A stretch of 64,000 bases of DNA. Origin: Mnemiopsis leidyi (Eukaryota > Ctenophora > Tentaculata > Lobata > Bolinopsidae). Made by a program: the position numbers and the translations under genes. Under the pieces are notes generated by a model. It was not told the DNA's origin. It searched no databases and saw only the letters and a program-made list of their open reading frames with translations. The DNA is taken from NCBI GenBank assembly GCA_000226015.1, contig JH153665.1, positions 288,683-352,682 of the forward strand, read 5' to 3'. This document shows positions 46,901 through 57,500 of the stretch, piece after piece; position 1 is the stretch's first letter, and the number at the start of each line of letters is the position of its first letter.

Positions 46901-49164
46901 GTCTGTATTGACAGGTTACCATTTATCTCTACAAGTACTACGGCTATAAGATTATTATAGGTAACAGCTGGTTGATAAATCTGTCGTGTAGCCAACATAT
47001 GCTCTCTTGGGTACTTCTTTGAAGTTTATATACCACTTAAATCTAAGTTACATTTTAGCGATCATGCGGACAAATTATAGAGCAGCTGAAAACGTTAATG
47101 AAGATGTGGCGGTGACAGAGGTAGGGTTTGTAGCAGAAGTAGTAGTGAGTTTGGCTGACAAAGAGCAGTGAACTTGGCTACCAAACCGTTTTTAATTAGT
47201 GACAACAAGGAAGTTGACAACTAGTCAAACATACATTATGTTGGCGCATCACCTAGGGAAATATCTCTCTACAAATCACATCTATCGTGATTTATATAAG
47301 TGTAACGTCACCAAAATATTGGTCAAAAGAACAGAATATGGATTCCGACAGCTCAAAGCGGAGATATAATAGACAGGATTAAACAGCATTAAACAGGATT
47401 AAACATTCAAAGTCTTATGACATAACACGTAATGTCAGACTGAAAAGCAATTAAAGAAAAAAAGGAAAAGCAGTTAAAAAAGAGTAATGGAAATTACAGA
47501 AAGAAATAAACACGGTACTATAAACTTACATGGCGGAGGGTTCCGGTTTTCTTCCATATCAGCGGTCACTCATCATTCCCCTGAGATATATTCTGGTAAT
47601 CTGGATGGTATTAGTGATTGTACAAATCTCTTCACCATAATTTGTCAAGTTTCTAAATATTCTCTAGTTCAACCTTTGTTCCAATGTTTCCATAATCAAT
47701 TTATTGTCATCGTTATTATTCTTCTTTATTGTACTTCAATGAAATTAAAATTATGGTTCTACCGTGAAATATCAATAATTGTAGAAACAACAAAATTTAT
47801 GGGTACAGATGGCCAGAGGTTTAGTCTTGAGAACAACTCAGCAGCTATTAGCAAACCCACAAACAAAACGCTAGGCGTAACCAACACACGATTGAGCAAC
47901 GAGGTTGTCGCCGAAAAAGAGGGTCAATCTAAGGCGGTACTTTTTTCATGAAGGTGTTAAGTTGCAATCATTACAATTATCTTTGTATCTTGGGTATTTA
48001 TGCCTAACAAACACGTCTTATTGATAAAAAACACCTGGATGATAAATACATATGTGGATATGCGAATAAAACATGAAATTCCTGCCTCGTTTAGGCTTAA
48101 TGCTTTTAGTCATAAGGTGTACACAAAAGCAAAGCCTTAAAGCCAAATATCTCGAATATCCCTAAACAAGAATAAACGCACTCTGTAATGACAATCAATA
48201 ATACATAATTGAAAGGAGCGTCATATTGAATTGGTCACTAAATGATGCCCCCTCACAATTTGGTATTTCATCCAGGATATACAAAGTAACAGGCGATCCT
48301 TTTGAGCCGTGTGATATCATAGCAAGCATTGAAATCCGCCAATAAAATCTACCCAAACTTTGAAATAAACAGACGATATGACAGAAAAAACGATACTGCA
48401 AGTACAATCAGCACTAGTACAACGACGAGCGGATAGCGTAGTGATGTATCTGTGAGCAGACGGTTCAATTTAATAAAACACACCTACAGGACATTTCTTA
48501 GAATAGCCCGGGATCTTGAACCTGGACCTGCATGACAAAATGAATATGACAAATATGACAAATATTGTATTTACTATTTCCTGGTAGATAGAACCTCTTG
48601 TCAAGGTACCTTTACTATTACTAATGGCACAATCTAGCGATACCGTGCAACGAATATGCGCTCAAAATTACTCACACGGTTTGTATACTAATAAAGAAAG
48701 ATATAATAGAATGGAATTAGTAGCATGAATCTCTGTGTGCTGGTGTAGGTATCAGGTAAATGTTGAAGGTCACACAATGACTATTGACTACACAACACAG
48801 CCATGTTTAACATCCAGGCGGCTAAGACTAGGAAGTAAAGTTATATTTTAAGGGAACTAATCCTTGTGGCGAGACAAAGTCACGATCGGATATTTAAAGC
48901 ACAAGAAAGATTAAAGTTTGAGGTTAATATATCTCAACGCGTGACTTTACTCGGTAGGTGTTTCGACAACCTTAAAGACTAAACAGCTCGCAAATTGCTG
49001 TATCTAGCATTTGACAAAACTGCCCTAGTTCTCAAAACTGTAAGAGCCTGCCTAGCTTTTAATTTAGCATAAATATAGACCTAAGGTTAATATACTAACA
49101 TAGTAACATAAAGTATTTAAACTGAATGATCGGATAAATGTTTCTTATTCGCATCATAAGCTAA

Positions 49165-49261
49165 GTTTAACAGTGTTTTTGTTGTTCTCTATTTGACTTC
49201 CATTAAATCCGTTGTCTTTCATTCGAGTCAAGAAGAGAATAACAAAAACACTGTTGAACTT
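49165..49261. repeat. Short inverted-repeat element, related to 57791-58195
   Basis: A 97-base stretch whose ends (AGTTTAACAGTGTTTTTGTT and AACAAAAACACTGTTGAACT) are inverted copies, with TTGACT/AGTCAA continuing inward. The same ends delimit the fold-back element at 57791-58195, so this is a short deletion derivative of that family. Confidence 0.8.
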
Positions 49262-51494
49262 TACATAGAGTACAATCACGATTACTTAAACTTTTTAGGC
49301 GTGAAATTAACCTTCACTGCGGGGCTATATCTTTCAGAAGCAATTCAGCTAAGTTTTAATCACGTTAATCGTATAACTGAAATGAGGAGCAGATCTGGTT
49401 GCAAGAGAATGTCACTAAAACAGTCGCTCCGTGAGGCACCACCCATGTTACAGCCTTTCACACTGTAGGTCGTTACTTCGTGAAGAATTAACCAAACTGT
49501 TTGTTGAATGTTTTGGTTACCAGAAGTCAAGTAACCTCTAGAAAGACAATTCGTCGATTGGCGGCAAAAGAAAAAATGAGGATATAACTGCATCTTGGAG
49601 TATTTTTGAACCTAGCCATAACGATAAGCTCACAAAAAGTGTTACTAATCAGTAAAAATCAAACGAACTATTCCCCAATATTGTTAATTGCGGGAATTGC
49701 TAATATGCAAGAACTTTTGTTATATTCTTGGCAAATTGAGTAAGTAAGAAGTCTAGCATAAAACGTTCTGTGACTTGTTGAGCCGAGACTCAGAAATTAT
49801 AATGATTCGGCACCATAAAATTACGCTCATAGTTAGTAGCTTGATATTTCAACATAAACTTTAATAAAAGGTAGTCCATGTGCCGGATATGGTGCAATTA
49901 TGAAGCTTAGATTAATTTGTCTAATATCTAAGTCGTTATGTCTGACCCCAAGTCAAGCAACGAATTTACGAACAAATTGTCAGCTTTAAGAAATAACAAG
50001 ATTAGAGGTGCGACTTGCACTGACTCTCCGTAAAGATCAATTCAACTTCAATTTAGCTGCAAAGACTTTTTAGTTGAAACATGCCATATATGAGGAATGA
50101 GAGATCGCGCCTTTAATCACTCGATAAATGCACTCGCTAAACTGAAACCACGCCGCCTTTGAATATCACAAAAACCATGAAGCATGATTACTGACGATAG
50201 CTGAGATTTGATATCATGAATTGGGCTGCTCAGCTTAAAATTGCCCAAAAATAACGTTAAGGAGTCTAAGAGCATCAATGACAATAGAGAAATATCTGCT
50301 TATCCGCAAAACTGTACACACGCCTGAATACCTCTATGCCATCACTACGCCCCGCTGCTGAACAATAGCTTACGAGAACAAAGGTTTACATATCTCCCTC
50401 TATAACCTTATAACGTAAGTGGAAGAACGGCTTAAGTGCTACAATATAAAGAATGGAGCTTCACGTACGAAATTAAGGGTTTGTTTCAATTAAGTTATAT
50501 CTTAAGTGGCATGTGTCACAAGTATTTATGCTGAATGGAGCTAATATTACGATGTCAGAAAGGGACTGAGTACTGGCCATATCCTCCACAAATCCTATCC
50601 AAAGTCTCCGTGTAGTCGCCCCATGACATAGGTAACTGCTAGTATCGGATGGGTTCCGTCTGAAAGTGTACGTAAAAACAAAGATGCGAGACCCGCCCAA
50701 TGTAGATAGCTGGTTTGCAGTGTGCCCGTTTCAAACAGCTGATTGATGAGGAAGAGAGTGCGAAGCTGCATTGTGTCTCTTCTTAGTTAAATAAGCTTAA
50801 CGAACGAGCGATTTGTTTGAATTGACTCAAAAAGAAGTGGTATTGACAGTGAATACGAGATTTTCACAATGAATATTAACAGTGCAGAATACAAAATACT
50901 GAAAATGTTAAGGAACTTACTTATACCTATATAAGATCGGACATGGTACCTACTGGTGCTGCAAAAAGAAACCCAGAAGTTCAATGCTAGAGAATAAAAT
51001 CATAAAACTCCCCTTAAAAGACAGGAATGCAGGAAACATGCCCGGCACAATGCATATCATACAAAACCCGGGATAGGCAATCACACGAAGTTGAGACACA
51101 AAAACTAAACACTACCGTCTCTACTGCAACATCACCATGGCAATGGTTTGCGGAGGAAATACAACCACAACATAATATCTAGTTTCAACATTACTACGGG
51201 GTTACATAGCACCAGCTTGACAGGAGTTTAATCCACCTGGGTAGATTGCAAGTGGGTGACGGACAAGAACTAGAAGTGTCTCACTGTCGGGTTTTATTTT
51301 TTAGATTTGGAAGTTTGGCAGATATTTATCCAAACATTCCTTATGTCACCTCAGTCTATGGAAAAGAAGCAAGTACAAATAGGAACATTATCTTTGTAGA
51401 GATCTGTCAATAACTATTAACTTGCACAATAAATGAAAACCTATAGACCCCCATTTAAAGAATGGAAAGTTGGAACTAGTCGTCTGAAACTTAC

Positions 51495-51638
51495 CTCATC
51501 TAGGATCGGAGCGAGTATATAAGCTTTGTATTGTTTTGTCTCAACATCGTCTGGTCTAGTCAGTAGTTCAGCAGATTGTCCGACATCCATGCCACGATCT
51601 CCTGCTGATATGGGGTCGTTCACATATGACATCATCAC
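51495..51638 (-). CDS. Orphan exon candidate, gene unknown
   Basis: A 48-codon open stretch is bounded by an acceptor (CCCCTAG|GTGATG) and a consensus donor (GATGAG|GTAAGT), both in phase 0. It encodes a soluble, acidic peptide (from VMMSYVNDPISAGDRGMD to YKAYILAPILDE). I do not recognise the protein. Its first ~30 bases coincide with the terminal inverted repeat of the mobile element at 51608-52093, so it may be an exonised transposon end or a chance structure. It lies 10 kb upstream of, and on the same strand as, the GAS2-like gene, but no junction to exon 41418 in the right phase is visible. Confidence 0.3.
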
Positions 51639-52093
51639 CTAGGGGAGAAGGAGTTTCCAAATTATGACGATTGATGACAAGGGGGGACGGGGGGTTGGCC
51701 AATGATGATGTTATCAAACATTTTTAGGATTTATAGGATTTTTTGAAAATTGTTGATTTCTTTTGAAAATTTTTATCAGAATTGCAAAAAAAAATCAGAA
51801 GGAAAATTTTCAAGTAAAAATTCTGATTCAGAAATCTGTAGAAATACTGTGTTTTCACTGACTTAGCATAAAATATTTCAAAAATAACTGCAAATTAAAG
51901 GACCAAAAATAAAGGTTTTTTGACATGAAGTGGGGGCGGGGGGGTTGTTGATGTTCCGACTGTGATGATGTCATTATGGTAATTTATTATGGACATTTAT
52001 GGGGGTTTTGTAATGATGACGAATGATGACAGAGGGGGGAGGGGGACAAAAATTACCGAAAATTTGCCGACGTCAAATGTGAAGGACCCTTAT
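51608..52093. mobile_element. MITE-like element copy 2 with both ends
   Basis: The left end ATATGGGGTCGTTCACATAT and the right end (complement) ATAAGGGTCCTTCACATTTG are inverted repeats, followed inside by GACGTC/GACATC. The interior matches 31880-32210 over 330 bases. G-rich runs of 6-8 bases are scattered through it. No coding capacity. The termini resemble those of short DNA transposons, but the superfamily is not assigned. Confidence 0.75.
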
Positions 52094-52769
52094 GTCTATA
52101 GTAACGAGTTCTAATGTATGGCATGGCATAAGCATGAAATTACAGTCTATAATTTTGCAGATGAGATGGCGTATAATATTATAAAACTGCAAAACATGAA
52201 GTATGAGGGTTAATTTTAAAGTTTGAAAAATTATAGAATGAAAGGTGACCGTGAGTCGTGGGGCGAACCGCGCATGTTTTTCATACCTGATCTAGACCAG
52301 CGATATAAAGGGTGAATTCCTAACATTCCACTACTCCATGATGGCTTGATGCTGAGAAGTTAGCCCCATAACAGAAAGCACTAGATGAAAGCGCTGTTGA
52401 AATGTAAAATCGCAATCTGATACCCATCGAAGAGAAGTCTGCAAATTTTCGCATGTTCCGGGGCCAATTACGATTGATGGGCATCGGTTCTGTTTGAACA
52501 GATCAGTCAATTATTTCGTCCTTGAACTCTCGGACAAACCATATGATTTTATATCTAGCGTCTTGGGGGCTCAACTCTCAAGCAGACTGCAGACTCTTCA
52601 TGTATACTTGAAAATGAAACAACACCTAAACAATGAATAGTAAACATCAAAGTTGAAAGTAGTGCGGATTCAAGAAAACCCACCTTTTTAGTGGAGGAAT
52701 CGCTGACTGAAAGGCGGCACATGTAGCACAGGTGTGGTACGTACGTACGCGCGTGATTAAATAAATAAA

Positions 52770-53690
52770 CAGCACGCGCGCCACGGGTCAACATTTCGTA
52801 AAATAGGGCTTTCCAAAAACGACGAAGGAGCCGCGCACTCAAAAGTGACACATTTCTCCAACAGTGACGAGTTGTGCGGAGGAAGACACCTTTCAGCGCT
52901 TGTGACGCGCGCTACAGAATCGGTCTCCAAAACAAATTATGACACAATTTTGGAAAAGCGTCCTGTTTTCAAATCATGACGCACTTGGAAAAAAGCGTCC
53001 TCTTTCAAAATCATGACGCGCTTTGAGAAAAAACCAGGAGTACCTGAGAGCAAAATTGCCGGATTTTTGCCCGTACAAACACGACGAAATTTTCCTAAAC
53101 TTTCGTTGTTAATATGTCATAGATCGGCTTGAAAGATTCAGGGAACTTATAAATTTGTTTGCTACCTCAGGACAGNNNNNNNNNNNNNNNNNNNNNNNNN
53201 NNNNNNNNNNNNNNNNNNNNNNNNNNNNNNNNNNNNNNNNNNNNNNNNNNNNNNNNNNNNNNNNNNNNNNNNNNNNNNNNNNNNNNNNNNNNNTTGTGTT
53301 TCTAACTTATTTCTTGAAAATAACGTTGTTGCGATTATGATAGCGGAAACAGATCTTTATTAAGTCATAAAATTCTATGTTTTCACTTTTCTCTTGGAAC
53401 AGCCAATTTAGGGGCTTTCCGCTTTTAAATGGTTTAACTTTGTCGAAAGGCGTTCTAAATCAAAGGACGGCCACACGTAGAATGGAGGACGCATGGCGCA
53501 AAAGATGACACTTCGCAAGAAAAGTGTCCTCGATTGAAAACAGGACGCTTTTTGGAAAAGGTGTCATCTTTTCAAACTGGGACGGATTCTGTTCAGCGCG
53601 TCACTTTCAGCACGGACCGTCATTTTGAAAAAGTGGAAAATCCAAAAGCACGTTTTTCGCCAAATCTCGACCCGTGACGGGCGCGCGCGG
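52770..53690. mobile_element. Putative DNA transposon with GC-rich ends, containing the assembly gap
   Basis: The left border (CACGCGCGCCACGGGTCAAC) and the right border (TCGACCCGTGACGGGCGCGC) are imperfect inverted repeats. Inside both, words such as AAAAGTGACAC, AAAAGCGTCCT and TCATGACGCGCTT recur in opposite orientations, as in elements with subterminal arrays. 118 unknown bases (53176-53293) sit in the middle, so the length is uncertain. No coding capacity seen. Confidence 0.5.
53176..53293. other. Assembly gap (118 N)
   Basis: 118 unknown bases within the GC-rich inverted-repeat element; collapsed repeat structure probably caused the gap. Confidence 0.99.
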
Positions 53691-53968
53691 CCTGAACATA
53701 TTTTAGCGCCAACAGGATAGTTATAAGGCTTAATGCGCTGTATGTTTTATTTATTGGAAGACCCTTTCAAACGGTTGGTTGTGATTTGTCCTTTCCAGCG
53801 ATGTAGCAATTGGCGGAGTAAACACTTATGTGACAATTTATCAGAAACCAAGATTAAGAAGCAGAAATCGTAATGTATGATTAACACAACCTTCTTGTGA
53901 CAGATTCACAAGTTAAAATTGAAAAAAAAACAGACCGAAAAGTTAATACACCCCAAATATTTTAAACA

Positions 53969-54589
53969 TCATTTATTTTGTTTTATTTTGTGTAAAAGAT
54001 ATCCTATTTGATGCTTCATAACAGGTTGTCCGTGTTTCGTTTTTGCCAACATTTTCTTCTTATAAATGGCTCTCTGAGTTTTACGTTTATTCAACTCCTG
54101 CTGTTTTTCCTCAAGGTCTTTCTGGCCTGAGTTCTGTGCCCTTTCTTCTTTCACCTGAGAAAAAAATCATCAATCAAAACTTCAAGTGCACATTCTGGCT
54201 ACAACATCTTATTCCAAAACTCTGGAGTTTGGAAACGATAAATATTTATCTATTTTAAGACTTAGAGAGACGAAAATCGATAACCACAATGCTGCAGTTC
54301 AGAGTGAAAGAGAATACAGAATTCAACAATTGAATATAAGATTATATGGATTGACCTTAGCAGATTGCTTTTGAGCAACTTTCAACAGATCAGTCTTCTT
54401 TTCTCCCGCACCACTTTCTCTTACATCCTGATATAATCCTGCTTCAATACGTGCTTTCTTCAAATCCCGCAGTGCTTTCCACTTGTGCTTTCCCACGGCT
54501 ATGTGTATCTGTGCTTGGTCCCCCTTTAACTTTCCTAGTTTCAGTTTTGAGGGGTTGTGCTTGTGATGGGGGTTCTTGCTGTGCTTCAT
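53969..54589 (-). CDS. FYV7/CCDC59-like rRNA-processing protein
   Basis: Small basic nucleolar-type protein, 139 residues in two exons (54589-54356 and 54154-53969, phase 0). The C-terminus has a lysine-rich coiled coil and then KTKHGQPVMKHQIGYLLHKI, which matches the conserved end of yeast Fyv7 (RTGQPLMGPKIEDLLDKIK) and human CCDC59/TAP26 (KKGQPNLNVQMEYLLQKIQ), the rRNA_processing family. The family takes part in small-subunit pre-rRNA processing. The N-terminal half ([20 protein letters not shown]) is basic and helical. The ATG at 54589 is the only methionine before the coiled coil, and an in-frame TAA lies 17 bases upstream. The first 146 coding bases overlap the FNTA last exon in another frame on the same strand. 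Assignment rests mainly on the C-terminal motif. Confidence 0.72.
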
Positions 54590-57500
54590 ATCGTAGGATT
54601 CTTAAATACTCGAGGTTTGCTACATCCTGGCAAAGCATATCACATATGTTTTAGTTCTAATGTATTTTTACAATTGTCAAAAAGAACATTTACGTTCTTT
54701 TATATGTAGACATGGGTCATGTTCCTTAATTCACAAGTGGTAACAACATGAACTGATGCAATTCATATCTCATCATGAATTTTGTCAATTTCAGATCCCT
54801 CGCCACCTTATTATTGCAATTTACATTAAATGCTGATTAGCATACCTCAGTAAGATATAAAAAAGTACAGCTAGTCAAGCAAAACAAACATGAAATATAA
54901 GTCAAGAAATCAATAATTATAATTATTATCAAGTTACAAAATTTACAATATAAAAGAAGGCAAAGTTATGAATAATTTCCCCCTTTTTCAGCGGCAAACG
55001 GAAATCTGTTAGCCAAATGAACATTATTTTGATCGAGAGTTTCTGTAAAAATAGCAAAACCTCCGACTCTCTGTGTCCTATAACAAACTTTCAAAAGAAG
55101 TTACATCCTAGTTGAAAGGGACGGCACAAAGAACGTAGAACGTACAACAAAATATGTTCCTGTGTACCACGATCACCTAGGACCCGACTTGGAGCTGATC
55201 TTGTTTGAAAGTCCAATACTTTTCTCGGATACTGTCTAGATCTTTCAACTGTTCAAATATCTAAAATTTTCCGTGTGAGAACTGAGAATTTAGGCTATTT
55301 TAAATTTGTTAACGTCTAAACTAAAATCGTTGAGTTCTATAAACATATGATAAATATATGTTATTTATTTGTAGAACTTACATTGCTAGCAGCAGTCTTG
55401 TTTCCTTCCTCAATGTTAATGTCCGCCAGTGTTGAGAGTAAAAACGGAGAGGGTATGTGGGACTCGTTCATTCCTACACACAGCTCCTGTGGGAAATTAA
55501 GTTTGTAGAACATTCCTACACTTCTTTTTGGAATGTAATGTTAGTGTGGTGGTGGGTAATGAGAAATGTGCATTGTGTAAGCGTTTCAAGATACACGTGG
55601 GTACAACAAGATATAGAAATGTTTGTACCATTAACCATGTCACGAACAAGATCAAGATAATACTTAGTTTTGATACGGATAGTGATACAAGTTCAAGTAT
55701 TCGGCAAACTGCAAATCACAAACATAAATAAAACAGCATGATGATTGCTTAGACTAGGTATGACACAGGTCAATACCATTAAATGTTAAAAGAGCACACT
55801 TTAACTTATACCTTGAAAGCGGGGAAATCTGAATAATTCATTTTGTTTTTCTTGATGATACCCCGGGCAAAGTTCCAGGAAGACTCGTTGTTGGGCGCCT
55901 TCTTTATGTAAGCTCCTGCATATTCCAGCTCTTTGCTGATCGTCTCTCTGCTCCACCCTTGCTGAGAGATTGTTTCAATAGAAATATTTGTTCTTTTAAC
56001 TGACCGACAACTAAGAACCAATCAAGTTCACCTTGATTTACCTTGCTAGGCCTGAGAAACTCGTCAATCATGACGTTTTACCGACAACTAAGAACCTCTG
56101 TAATGTGAGAACCTCTAGTGAAACTCCAATACACAATAGTCCTAGTCCTATAATATAAGTCTTATGAATGTTTATTTGCACTTTTCCTTTGAATTTTTGA
56201 GTACTCATTGAGACAAATGTATATCTGATAAAACATCAGCAATTTGAACAAAGGCAAGAAAGACAACTAGCCTTGCGGCTCTAGCAAACTTCTTATCAGA
56301 AAAATACAAAACTTTAAACTTCTTCTGAATGTTCTTTTGGACAGCTTGGCAGAGGTGGAAGTAGCAGTTGCTAACATCCCACCCTGGAAAGCTGTTCATC
56401 ACTGCCTTCTCAAAATCAATAAGAACTGAGCCATTTCAATCGGACAACGCTGATCAAAATGATACTTGATAACATCAAACATAAACTCATATAACTCTCA
56501 TAACTTCACGTTTGAGAGGAGCAGCGTTGTCAGCAGGGTGGTTGTGAGGTTTGGAACCCAGAGTGTTATCCGTCAGGGTGAGGTAGGCGTGACAAGGACA
56601 GTTCGTGGGAGGATTGTCCTTCCGACATCTCCAGGCTGAGTAGAGGGGAGTATCTCTAAGCTTCTTTTTGAGTAGATGAATCCGTCTGAGTCCACCATCT
56701 GTTGAGATCCTCTCTGTCAATCGATGAATTTGGAGAAGGTAGGCATGTTGAGTCAAGTGATACTCTCAGTTCCATGGTTCCGTATATATACCATAGCGTA
56801 GATCGTACATTAACAGCTGATCAAAGTTCATATAACTCACCCTGCTTGTCCTCGGCTCACGTGCTGCATGTCCTCAACACCTAAGTTGGTTCTCAGATAT
56901 CCACCTGAATCCCACCAAAGCTAGTGGATCACATCACAAATGAAACGTCACTAATTACATCTAGTCAGGTGATCCCTGTGGGAACCGGGATTGATTTGTT
57001 CTTAGTTGTCGGTCACCGTTCCATACCAATCTAAACTCTCGATTGGAATTATTGAAATTAGCTTTTACTAAAAAACCTAAAACTGCACCAACATCTTACT
57101 AGTTTTTAGTGTAAATTTCGAACTGTTAACAAACACAACCGCCTTTTTTCGCTCCTTTGAGTGGGTCGATTAGGATTTTTCAACAATTAGTGTATTTTTC
57201 TCACCGAAATATGACTAATTGAATGTTATAATGATATGCTCATATAATGATCATATTCTGCAATGCTAACTTTGAGTATGTGATCACAATATCAAATTAT
57301 TATTATCAGTAGGTCTTCGCGAGCATTAAATATTCTGCATTGCTAACTTTGAGTATGTGATCACAATATTAAATATTTATTATCATTATTATCAGTAGGT
57401 CTTCGCGAGCAATTTGCTCGCTGACTAAAGACTGCGATGTACTCCGGGTCTCCAGCTGTTCTTCAAATATAAAATTATATCATGTTCTGGAGCACTAAAT

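Larger units (their letters stand above)
41419..51494. other. Long region with no gene recognised
   Basis: Ten kilobases with no coding region I can support on either strand; the longest open frame (47487-47951) is low-complexity and without domain content. Present are a 169-bp MITE (43529-43697), a dispersed-repeat copy (43830-43910), short tandem repeats near 42660-42755, and a short inverted-repeat copy at 49165-49261. Upstream, 40180-40240 holds a CAA-rich microsatellite and 40336-40360 a GGGAGA run, both inside the first intron of the GAS2-like gene. Confidence 0.6.
52094..53968. other. Intergenic region with a gapped inverted-repeat element
   Basis: No gene supported. A GC-rich element containing the assembly gap occupies about 52770-53690; the rest is AT-rich sequence without visible structure. 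Confidence 0.5.

Noticed and set aside
47487-47951. 154-codon frame in the gene-poor region
   Set aside because: It mixes unrelated hydrophobic and polar stretches without domain or splice context; such lengths occur by chance in this much sequence.
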